Shown here piece after piece: positions 44,170 to 51,815 of a DNA stretch of 64,000 bases (within the stretch, counting starts at the first letter, position 1; each line of letters opens with the position of its first letter). Below the pieces are notes generated by a model, which had not been told where the DNA came from, made no database searches, and saw only the letters and a program-made list of their open reading frames with translations. The position numbers and the translations under genes were made by a program. The stretch is taken from contig NZ_CALUYL010000001.1 in the NCBI RefSeq assembly GCF_944324995.1, positions 124,001 through 188,000 on the forward strand. Reading direction: 5' to 3'. The stretch is from an uncultured Mailhella sp. (lineage in GTDB: Bacteria > Desulfobacterota > Desulfovibrionia > Desulfovibrionales > Desulfovibrionaceae).

Positions 44170-47100
44170 TTATTCAGCGGCAAACTTTTCGCGCTGAACT
44201 CTCATGGCCTCGGCCTGCTCTTCCCAGCTGGAGAAGCCTGCCTGCTGGAGGGCGTCGAACACGGTGGCGTCCCAGTCCCAGGAGGCGTAGGTCACGGGCT
44301 TGTGGAACGTGCGGCGGAACTCGGCCAGCTTGTGACGGGCGTCGTGTTCAAACGGCGTGCTGAAGCAGGCGGAAAGCTCCTTGTGAAGGCGGCCAACCTC
44401 TTCGTCGTACCAGGCGCGGATGGCCGCAGGTTCCGTGAGCTTGGCGGCTTCCTCGTAGCCGTGCTTTTCCAGCAGCGCGCGCAGCTTGGCGGTATGCTGC
44501 CTGCCCAGCCACGCGCCGAGGCCGGACGTGGGAATGTTTTCCGCTTCCACGGCGGCGAAGTCGGCCTTGGTGCGCATGTAGGTGTCGGGCACCACGGAGG
44601 CGGACACTATGCCCGCAATGGCCACCATGCCGCGCAGAATGACGCTGTTGGCCACGCCCTGACCGCAGAAGCCCACCTTCTTGCAGAACTTCTGACCGGT
44701 GAAGATGGTGGTCAGAATGGCCCAGATGACGGCCGGATCCTCTTCGTCGTAAATGTGCGAGAGTTCCGCGTTGTCGCGGTCGGTGGCGAGCACCATCTGC
44801 GTCATGTCGTTGGAGCCGATGGAGAAGCCGTCGAACTCGCTGATGAACTGCCGCGCCAGAATGGCGTTGGAAGGAAGTTCCGACATGAGCAGAATCTTGA
44901 GTCCGTCTTCGCCGCTGCGCAGACCGTGAACGTCGGCCAGATAGGAGCGCATGGAGCGAGCCTGTTCCAGCGTGCGCACGAAGGGCAGCATGAGCATGAG
45001 GTTCGTGCCGCCGTAGAGCGTGCGGGCGCGCTTGAAGGCCTCGATTTCCCAGTCGTGAATGTCGCGGGAAACGCCGCGATAGCCGAGCATGGGGTTGTCT
45101 TCGTTGTGCTCGAACAGGCAGCCGCCGAGCAGGTTGCGGTATTCATTGCTCTTGAAGTCCGTGGTGCGGTACACGATGTCCTTGCCGTAGAAGGCCATGG
45201 CGAACAGGGCAAGGTTGCGGCCGAGCGTGCGGATGTAGTGATCGCGGCCGCTCACGTGGCCGTTGGTCACGATGAGCTGCTCAATCTTTTCCGGAATGCT
45301 GCGCACTTCCTCGATTTCCTTGCCGAGACGGGTGCGGGCGGCCACGCTGCGGCGTATGGAACCTATGCGCATGAGCACTTCCTGCACGAGCGGCTTCTTG
45401 GAAGCCGCGGCCATGGCGGCCTTCACGTCTTCCTCGGTCACGGTAGAACCGGGTTCGTCCGCGCCCATGACCACGCGGATGTGCGTGCGCAGATCGTCGG
45501 AGGTCTGAAGCACTTCACGATTCATTTCCGCGCGCTGCATGTACTCGGCCATGAGGGCTTCGGCGCGGGGCACGCTGGAGGTGTTGGCGTAAAGCGAAGC
45601 CATGTCCATGAGCTGCACCACGTAGGGCTTGAGCTGCACTTCGGCAAAGGGCGCGGGCACCTGACCCACGGCAATCTGCTCGGAAACGCGGCGGCTGACC
45701 TGATCTTCCAGTTCCGCGAGGCGGCGTTCCACAAAGCCTTCCAGGGTGCCGTTGTCGTAGGCTTCCAGGGCGGCGGGATGCGCGCCTATGTTGCCCAGCA
45801 TGAATTCCGCGCGCAGCAGGCCCACTTCAAAGTCGGGCACGTCGCGCAGGCGGGAGAGGAACAGCGCCTGGTTCACGTCGGCCAGCACGATGCCCACATG
45901 CGTGCGGGTCTTGGGCAGTTTGGAAATGTCCAGTTCGCCGCCCACCTCGCACAGCGGCAGCAGGCCGCGATACACGAGGCCGCGCGTGCCGTCCACGGTG
46001 ACGGGCATGCCGTCCATGGCGCGCATGGCCAGCGGATTCTGCACGCCGATGACCGCGGCAATGCCGAGTTCGCGGGAGCTGATGGCCGCATGGCTGGTGT
46101 CGCCGCCCACGTTGGCGATGATGGCGGAAGCCACGCGCATGCCGGGAACCATGTCGGGATCGGTGCGTTCGGCGGCAAGGATGTCGCCGGGATGGATGCG
46201 GTTCAGTTCCAGAGCGGAGCGCAGGAAGCGCACCGTGCCCTGACCTGCGCCGCGCGACGCGCCGTTGCCGGAAAGCAGCACTTCGCCCTTGGCCGCGGCG
46301 TCGGGCAGCACTTCCTTGCGGCGCATGAAAATGGTGTGGGGATGTTCGTCGAGTTCGGCGTTCCAGCGGGTTTCGGGTCGGGCCTGCACGAACCAGAGAC
46401 GCTGCTTGTCGTCGATGCAGAACTCGGTGTCCATGATGATGCCGCCGTAGGCCTTGCTGATGGCGCGCACGCCGTGGGCCACTTCGATGGGCTGATTCTC
46501 GCCGAGCGCCCACTGATTCACTTCGTCCGCGGGCACGGGTTCGATGTGCGTGCCGTCGTCGCCTTCGTTGTACACCATGCGCACGGTCTTGCGGCCCATG
46601 AAGCGCAGCACCACGTCGGTGCCGTCGTCGCGCTGGAACACGTAGAACTTGTCGGGCGTGACCATGCCGCCCACGATGGATTCGCCGAGGCCGTAGCTGG
46701 AATCGATGCTCACAAGGTCGTTGCGGGAGGTGCCGCGGCAGCCGGTGGCGGTGTCGGCGGAGAAGGCGGTGCCGGCCACCACGGGGCGGATCATGCGCAT
46801 GATGCACACCGAAAGAGCGGTGTTTTCAATGGCCCATTCCTTGCGGGCGTTTTCCGCAATGGAGGGATCGCCTTCCTTTTCGGCATGCGCCACGGCGTCG
46901 AGAATGGCCTCGCGACGATAGGTCATGGAGCGCAGATTGTAGGCCGAGGCGCAGTCCCAGAGATAGGCTTCGGCCACGGCGTCCTCGCCGGTGATGTTCA
47001 GGAAGGTGTCCTGCAGACCGGCGAAGGCCTTCTTGCGGGAATCCTCGCCCGCCGCGGACGAACGCACGGCCACGGGGAATTCACCCTCGCCGGCCTCGTC

Positions 47101-47628
47101 GCACATGTCGCGGTAGGCGCGGCGCACGGCCTCGTCCACTTCGGCGGGCAGGCTGATGGAAAGAATGGCGGCCTGCACCAGCATGGAGCGGCGGCGGAGC
47201 TGATCGATGTTCTCCTGCGATTCCGCAAAGCCGTGGACCACCTGGTTGATGAAGTCGCGCAGACAGGTGCTGGCGCTCTTGCCCGCGCCGCGTTCGCGGA
47301 TTTCCGCGGCCGCCTTGCGCACGAAGGTACCGAAAAACGTGTGATCGGAAGCCACGGCGGGAGAAGCCCAGTCCACCCCGCCCATGGCCGTGTCCACCAC
47401 CTCGTACACGAGGGATGCGTTCACGCGGCTCTCGTCGAGCACCACATGGAAGGCCGTGGCGGGAATGGCGCGGAACTGCGGCGTGCGTATGCCTTCCACG
47501 CGGCTGATGAGCGCGGTGTTGTAGTTTTTGCCGCCCACCAGCATTTCGGCGGATTCGCCCATGCGGACGATGTCCGCGCCGGTCATAATAAAACGGGAAC
47601 CAGTTTCGTTCATGGTGTCCATGCTCAT
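44170..47628 (-). CDS. ppsA: Phosphoenolpyruvate synthase, enlarged form
   Basis: The 1152-residue enzyme is of the PEP synthase/PPDK family. It makes PEP from pyruvate, normally with ATP and water. An N-terminal ATP-grasp domain (to about 430, with AVRSSAAGED) is followed by the mobile phosphohistidine domain, with His near 513 in GGDTSHAAISSRELG. A PEP-binding barrel at the C-terminal side has SIGSNDMTQMVLATDRD and the catalytic Cys in GFCGQG. Standard PpsA is about 790 residues. Here extra sequence lies between the His domain and the barrel, plus a C-terminal extension of about 130 residues. The start at 47628 has GAGG. The gene follows a GAPDH gene by 58 bases, suggesting a gluconeogenic operon. 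Confidence 0.88.
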   Translation of the reverse strand: MSMDTMNETGSRFIMTGADIVRMGESAEMLVGGKNYNTALISRVEGIRTPQFRAIPATAFHVVLDESRVNASLVYEVVDTAMGGVDWASPAVASDHTFFGTFVRKAAAEIRERGAGKSASTCLRDFINQVVHGFAESQENIDQLRRRSMLVQAAILSISLPAEVDEAVRRAYRDMCDEAGEGEFPVAVRSSAAGEDSRKKAFAGLQDTFLNITGEDAVAEAYLWDCASAYNLRSMTYRREAILDAVAHAEKEGDPSIAENARKEWAIENTALSVCIMRMIRPVVAGTAFSADTATGCRGTSRNDLVSIDSSYGLGESIVGGMVTPDKFYVFQRDDGTDVVLRFMGRKTVRMVYNEGDDGTHIEPVPADEVNQWALGENQPIEVAHGVRAISKAYGGIIMDTEFCIDDKQRLWFVQARPETRWNAELDEHPHTIFMRRKEVLPDAAAKGEVLLSGNGASRGAGQGTVRFLRSALELNRIHPGDILAAERTDPDMVPGMRVASAIIANVGGDTSHAAISSRELGIAAVIGVQNPLAMRAMDGMPVTVDGTRGLVYRGLLPLCEVGGELDISKLPKTRTHVGIVLADVNQALFLSRLRDVPDFEVGLLRAEFMLGNIGAHPAALEAYDNGTLEGFVERRLAELEDQVSRRVSEQIAVGQVPAPFAEVQLKPYVVQLMDMASLYANTSSVPRAEALMAEYMQRAEMNREVLQTSDDLRTHIRVVMGADEPGSTVTEEDVKAAMAAASKKPLVQEVLMRIGSIRRSVAARTRLGKEIEEVRSIPEKIEQLIVTNGHVSGRDHYIRTLGRNLALFAMAFYGKDIVYRTTDFKSNEYRNLLGGCLFEHNEDNPMLGYRGVSRDIHDWEIEAFKRARTLYGGTNLMLMLPFVRTLEQARSMRSYLADVHGLRSGEDGLKILLMSELPSNAILARQFISEFDGFSIGSNDMTQMVLATDRDNAELSHIYDEEDPAVIWAILTTIFTGQKFCKKVGFCGQGVANSVILRGMVAIAGIVSASVVPDTYMRTKADFAAVEAENIPTSGLGAWLGRQHTAKLRALLEKHGYEEAAKLTEPAAIRAWYDEEVGRLHKELSACFSTPFEHDARHKLAEFRRTFHKPVTYASWDWDATVFDALQQAGFSSWEEQAEAMRVQREKFAAE

Positions 47629-47686
47629 AAAGGCCTCTTGTCGTGTTTTCGGGGAAGCGCCCCGCTGACGTTCGGGATGGTTGCCG

Positions 47687-48694
47687 CTACGCTTCCAGAT
47701 GGGAAGCCACAAGGCGGATCAGACGTCCGAGCTGATGAGTGAAGCCGGATTCGTTGTCGTACCAGACCACGATTTTGAGCATGGTCTTGTTCATGACCGT
47801 GGTGAAGGAGGCGTCGATGGTGCCGCCGTGGGTGTCGCCCACGTAGTCGATGGAGACCAGCGGCTCGTCGCAGTAGCCGAGCGCCTCGTAGAGCCAGGTT
47901 TCGGAAGCGTACTTGAGGGCGGCGTTGACTTCCTGCGCGGTGACTTCCGTCTTGAGTTCGCAGGTGAAGTCCACCAGCGAGACGTCGGGCGTGGGCACGC
48001 GCAGCGCGCCGCCGTTGAGCAGGCCCTTGAGTTCGGGAATGACCAGTCCCACGGCGGCCGCGGCGCCCGTGGTGGTGGGAATGATGGAAAGTCCCGCCGC
48101 GCGGCCGCGACGCAGATCCTTCTGCGTGCCGTCGAGCAGGCGCTGACTCATGGTGTAGGAATGGATGGTGGTCATGAGACCGTGCAGGATGCCGAATTCG
48201 TTGTGCAGCACCTTGACGGCCGGAGCCAGACAGTTGGTGGTGCAGGACGCGGCGGAAATGACGTCGTGTCTGGCCGGATCGTAGATGTCCTGATTCACGC
48301 CCATGACGATGGTGGCGTCGGCGTCGTTGCAGGGCGCGGAAATGATGACCTTCTTCGCGCCGCAGTTCATGTGCAGGGCCAGAAGGTCGCGCTTTTTGAG
48401 GGTGCCCGAGGTGTCCACCACGATATCGACGCCGTAGTCGCCCCACTTCCACTCGCCCTTGTCGCAGCGGGTGATGGCGATTTCGTGCCCGTCGAGGCGC
48501 AGACCGTTTTCCGTGGATTCCACCTTGCCGGGGAATCGGCCGTGAACGGAGTCATACTTGAGCAGGTACGCCATTTCCTCGTTGCTCGCGCGGTGACCGT
48601 TGATGACGGCCACTTCACACTGAGGGAACAGGTGCATGACACGAAGCAGATATCTGCCGATGCGCCCAAAACCGTTGATGCCAATCCTTATCAT
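47687..48694 (-). CDS. gap: Glyceraldehyde-3-phosphate dehydrogenase with NADP-type residues
   Basis: The 335-residue enzyme has the NAD(P) site GINGFGRIGR, the catalytic Cys151 in ASCTTNC and His178. After beta-B the usual Asp32 (INDL) is replaced by Gly (INGH), and the usual Leu-Pro before the catalytic loop (LLDxPHKD) reads GT (LLDGTQKD). Replacement of these three residues is known to shift GAPDH from NAD to NADP. With ppsA downstream this suggests a biosynthetic, GapB-like role. The ATG at 48694 has AGGA nine bases upstream. A hairpin-bearing leader of several hundred bases precedes the gene. Confidence 0.92.
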   Translation of the reverse strand: MIRIGINGFGRIGRYLLRVMHLFPQCEVAVINGHRASNEEMAYLLKYDSVHGRFPGKVESTENGLRLDGHEIAITRCDKGEWKWGDYGVDIVVDTSGTLKKRDLLALHMNCGAKKVIISAPCNDADATIVMGVNQDIYDPARHDVISAASCTTNCLAPAVKVLHNEFGILHGLMTTIHSYTMSQRLLDGTQKDLRRGRAAGLSIIPTTTGAAAAVGLVIPELKGLLNGGALRVPTPDVSLVDFTCELKTEVTAQEVNAALKYASETWLYEALGYCDEPLVSIDYVGDTHGGTIDASFTTVMNKTMLKIVVWYDNESGFTHQLGRLIRLVASHLEA

Positions 48695-48864
48695 GAGGGA
48701 ATCCTTTTTTTGACGGCCATGAGGCGACCTGACGCCTCTCCGACTTCCGGAGAGGTCTTGCGCGGCGGCCTTATGGAGCAACCTTACAGAAAACCCGTGA
48801 CCGCAGCGCGGCAGAATCATGGCAGTTGCGTGACAGTATGTCCTGCCGCGGAGCGCTTAAAACA

Positions 48865-48904
48865 GAATCGACCCGGGACGGAAAGGAAGATCCCGGGTCG
48901 ATTC
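48865..48904 (-). promoter_or_regulatory. Perfect 14-base-pair hairpin in the leader of gap-ppsA
   Basis: GAATCGACCCGGGA (48865-48878) pairs perfectly with 48891-48904 over a 12-base loop. On the minus strand TGTTTTAAG follows. No minus-strand gene lies upstream within the window, so this terminator-like element sits about 170 bases before the gap start and may be an attenuator. The 459-base gap between gap and phoB otherwise shows no gene. Confidence 0.5.
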
Positions 48905-49052
48905 CATCCGGCCTCCTGCGGGTGTGGAGCCGGTGCTGCCGCATGCTCCGTTGCCACAAGAAGCATGAGGCCCATTCTGTTCTCTGAGGTTTGGCTGTTC
49001 CCTCATGAAAAGGCATAGTAGAGAATCCGAGTGTCTGCCTTAGGGCAGTTAT

Positions 49053-49070
49053 GTGTCAATTGTGTGACAG
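49053..49070 (-). promoter_or_regulatory. Pho-box-like site between gap and phoB
   Basis: On the minus strand CTGTCACACAATTGACAC agrees with the PhoB consensus CTGTCATAAATCTGTCAY at about 13 of 18 positions. It lies 84 bases upstream of the phoB start. A second, similar site, CTGTCACGCAACTGCCAT, is at 48819-48836. Autoregulation by PhoB is plausible but unproven. Confidence 0.4.
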
Positions 49071-49153
49071 TCTTCTCTTTTTTATAAAAATGTGGCATTC
49101 TCCCCAAAAAAAGACTGCCGACAGTCTTCATTTCGCTGAATATTGGGGAAATC

Positions 49154-49837
49154 ATGAGCGAAAGCCTCATTCTCGTCGTGGACGACGAACAGGACATACG
49201 CGATCTGCTGGTGTTCAATCTCAAACGCGAGGGCTACGCCACGCTGGAAGCGGCTGACGGCTGCACAGCTCTGGAACTGGCGCGATCCCGCAGACCCGCG
49301 CTCATTCTTCTGGACGTCATGCTGCCGCGCATGGACGGCCTTGCCGTCTGCCGCGAACTCGGCAAGGACAGAAGCACGGAACACATCCCCATCATCATGC
49401 TCACGGCCCGCGGCGACGACGTGGACCGCATTGTGGGCTTTGAACTCGGCGCCGACGACTACGTGGTCAAGCCCTTCAACACGCGGGAACTCATGCTGCG
49501 CATCCGGGCCATGCTGCGCCGGCGATCCGCCCAGGAAAACGACGATCCGCTGCTGCGCTGCGACGGCGTGTGTCTGGATCCGCAGGCCCACAAGGTCACC
49601 GTGAACGACAAACCCGTGGAGCTCACGGCCATTCAGTTCTGCCTGCTGCAGGATCTCATGCAGAATCCCGGCTGCGTGCGCTCCCGCGAGGAACTTCTCA
49701 TTTCCGTGTGGGACTATCAGTTCGACGGCTACGACAGAACCGTGGACACCCACATCAAACGCCTGCGCGCCCGTCTCGGCGAAGCCGCCGACATCATCGA
49801 AACCGTGCGCGGCATCGGCTACCGCTGCAAGGGATAA
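49154..49837 (+). CDS. phoB: PhoB-like response regulator
   Basis: The 227-residue protein has a receiver domain with VVDDE, phosphoacceptor Asp54 (LLDVMLPRMDG) and the VKPF lysine. A winged-helix domain ends in the PhoB-like segment DRTVDTHIKRLRARLGE..IETVRGIGYR. PhoB-type regulators control phosphate starvation genes. The gene is followed after three bases by its kinase. No pst or phoU gene is in the window, so the regulon is inferred from family only; other OmpR-class inputs remain possible. A GGGGAAA element precedes the ATG. Confidence 0.9.
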   Translation: MSESLILVVDDEQDIRDLLVFNLKREGYATLEAADGCTALELARSRRPALILLDVMLPRMDGLAVCRELGKDRSTEHIPIIMLTARGDDVDRIVGFELGADDYVVKPFNTRELMLRIRAMLRRRSAQENDDPLLRCDGVCLDPQAHKVTVNDKPVELTAIQFCLLQDLMQNPGCVRSREELLISVWDYQFDGYDRTVDTHIKRLRARLGEAADIIETVRGIGYRCKG

Positions 49838-49840
49838 CGC

Positions 49841-50977
49841 ATGAAAGCCCCGTCCATCGTTCCCAACCGGGAATCCTGCTTCACCGATCTCACGGCCGCC
49901 GACGACGCCCAGAACGACGCCTCGAAAAAACAGGAATCCTCCGCGTCGTTCGACAGCATTCTCGACAGCCTCGACGAAGGCGTGCTCATTCTGGACAAGC
50001 AGGGCGTCGTGCTCAAGGCCAATCCTTCGTTCTGCCAGCTCTTCACCACCAGCGCCGTGGGCATGCCCGCCTCCGCCGTGGTTCCCGGCTCCACCTTCCG
50101 GGAAATGCTCGACGCCTTCCTGCACGACTTTCTGCCCACGCCGCACGCCTCCCCCGCCTTTCGCATCACGCTGGAGAAGGACGTCATTCTCAGTGTGCGC
50201 ATTACGCCGCTCAAAAACCGCGACAGCCTCTTCACCTGCGAAACCGCGCCCTACGCCGTGGTGGTGTTCCACAACATCAGCGATCTTGTGCGCATGAGCA
50301 GAAGACGCCGCGAATTCATGGGCGAGGTGGCGCACGAACTGCGCACGCCCCTGACGACCATCATAGGCTTTGCCGAAACCATACTCGATCTGCCTCCCCA
50401 TCACACGGAAGACAGACAGAAGTTCACGAGCACCATTCTGCGCAACGCCCGTCACATGGCGCTGCTCGTGGAAGACATGCTGCGCCTCTCCAAGCTGGAA
50501 AGCGGAACCGTGCCCCTTCAGCTCACCTGCGTGCGCGCCGCCTTCGTGCTGGAAGACGCGCTCGACTCCTGCCTCCCCCATCTGGAGGCCAAAAATCTGA
50601 CGACCGACATTCACATCGACCGGAGCATGAACATCCGGGCCGACGCCCACTACATCACGCAGGTGTTCCGCAATCTGCTGGAAAACGCCTGCCGCTACGC
50701 TCCGGAAGGCAGCGCCATCACCATTACGGGCGAGCCCTCGCCGTTTGAATCCATGGCCGTGTTCACGGTGTCCGATCAGGGGCCCGGCATTCCGGCCGAA
50801 GACTGCGAACGCATTTTCGAGCGCTTCTACCGCGTGGAAAAGGAACGGGTCTCGCCCTCATCCACCGGACTCGGCCTTGCCATCTGCAAGCACATCGTGG
50901 AAAGACACGGCGGCATGATCCGTGCCGAAAAGGGGCCCGGCGGCATGTTTCTCTTCACCGTGCCGCTGGCGCAGTAG
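49841..50977 (+). CDS. phoR: PhoR-like histidine kinase without membrane spans
   Basis: The 378-residue kinase has a PAS-like domain (about 36-150), a HisKA domain with His165 in EVAHELRTPLTTIIGF, and an HATPase with N box NLLENACRYAPEG, DQGPGIP and STGLGLAICKHIVE. These are PhoR-like features and the gene is coupled to phoB. Unlike most PhoR proteins it has no N-terminal membrane segment: the first 35 residues are hydrophilic. It should therefore be cytosolic or recruited to the Pst/PhoU complex by protein contacts. A longer frame with a membrane span is not available, because the phoB stop is only three bases upstream. Confidence 0.88.
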   Translation: MKAPSIVPNRESCFTDLTAADDAQNDASKKQESSASFDSILDSLDEGVLILDKQGVVLKANPSFCQLFTTSAVGMPASAVVPGSTFREMLDAFLHDFLPTPHASPAFRITLEKDVILSVRITPLKNRDSLFTCETAPYAVVVFHNISDLVRMSRRRREFMGEVAHELRTPLTTIIGFAETILDLPPHHTEDRQKFTSTILRNARHMALLVEDMLRLSKLESGTVPLQLTCVRAAFVLEDALDSCLPHLEAKNLTTDIHIDRSMNIRADAHYITQVFRNLLENACRYAPEGSAITITGEPSPFESMAVFTVSDQGPGIPAEDCERIFERFYRVEKERVSPSSTGLGLAICKHIVERHGGMIRAEKGPGGMFLFTVPLAQ

Positions 50978-51015
50978 CCTGCGCCCCCTTCCCGCGGGAA
51001 ATGCCGTCCGCGGTG

Positions 51016-51044
51016 TTGACATCCCCCATGAAAACCCATAAAAA
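51016..51044 (+). promoter_or_regulatory. Promoter of tRNA-Thr
   Basis: TTGACA (51016-51021), a 17-base spacer and TAAAAA (51039-51044). The expected start lies just before the mature tRNA. Confidence 0.8.
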
Positions 51045-51057
51045 GAATGTCCGAAGC

Positions 51058-51133
<76 letters not shown>

Positions 51134-51142
51134 TAAAATTTT

Positions 51143-51180
51143 GGGCCTCCATGTTTCGGCATGGAGGCCCGTTTGTTTAT
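51143..51180 (+). terminator. Intrinsic terminator of tRNA-Thr
   Basis: GGGCCTCCATG (51143-51153) pairs perfectly with CATGGAGGCCC (51160-51170), followed by GTTTGTTTAT. Confidence 0.92.
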
Positions 51181-51344
51181 AAAGAACATACCTTTCATTC
51201 ATTACGACTGCCTGACCGCAGTCAGCAACGCTACGCCAGAGAAAAATGTTTCAGCGCAGCCTTCCCTCAGTTCTCTGCCACGACTGTCTTCGGCAAAATC
51301 AATTTCGGCTCTCCACGAGGCTCTCTGCCGCAACATGAACGACG

Positions 51345-51671
51345 TCAGGCATCTACGGCCTTTCTAAGCTCCTTGAACAAACTTCTCATGTCTTCGGGAA
51401 GATTCTCATAGGCCTTGTACGCCTTCTGCCGCCAAATGCGACGCTCCGATTCGGGAAGAACGTAGATCTCGCACCCGTTATCTTCCAGCTGCCTGATGAA
51501 CTTCTCCGTTGACGTCTCCACAGCGGCATTAATGGCTTCACGATATGCACGGGCCGCCTCATTAAACAGGCACTTGTCTTCCTCGGCCAGTCCGTTCCAC
51601 CAGTCGGCAGACGTAAATATGCTCGTGCATATATTGGTCTGATCGGTCAAAATAACATACTTTGTAACATA
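51345..51671 (-). pseudogene. C-terminal remnant of a TRAP solute-binding protein (DctP)
   Basis: The frame opens directly after a TGA at 51672-51674 and has no ATG and no ribosome site. The translated 109 residues match the last third of DctP/TAXI-type receptors: a strand leading to LTDQTN, the WWNGLAEEDKCLFNEAAR helix typical of the C-terminal lobe, then a long helix and a closing RRIWRQKAYKAYENL segment. The signal peptide and the first lobe are missing. It is not a copy of the intact DctP at 55806-56873. It lies between tRNA-Thr and a terminator, so it is probably the leftover of another TRAP system. Translation from a TTG at 51650 cannot be excluded. Confidence 0.75.
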
Positions 51672-51699
51672 TCAATTATAAAACACTCAACATAAAATA

Positions 51700-51762
51700 A
51701 TAATTAAATAAAATAAAAATGGAGAGAAAATACCATATAAGCACGGCATTTTCCCTCCATTT
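51700..51762 (-). terminator. Strong terminator of the TRAP/flavoprotein operon
   Basis: On the minus strand an 18-base arm (51762-51745) pairs with 51734-51717. Two G-U pairs make it fully paired on this strand only. A long T-rich tract follows. It ends the cassette 3 operon 54 bases after its last stop. Confidence 0.88.
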
Positions 51763-51815
51763 ATTTCTATTGATGAAAATGATTATATGGCAATCAATTC
51801 CATATCATGCCGACG

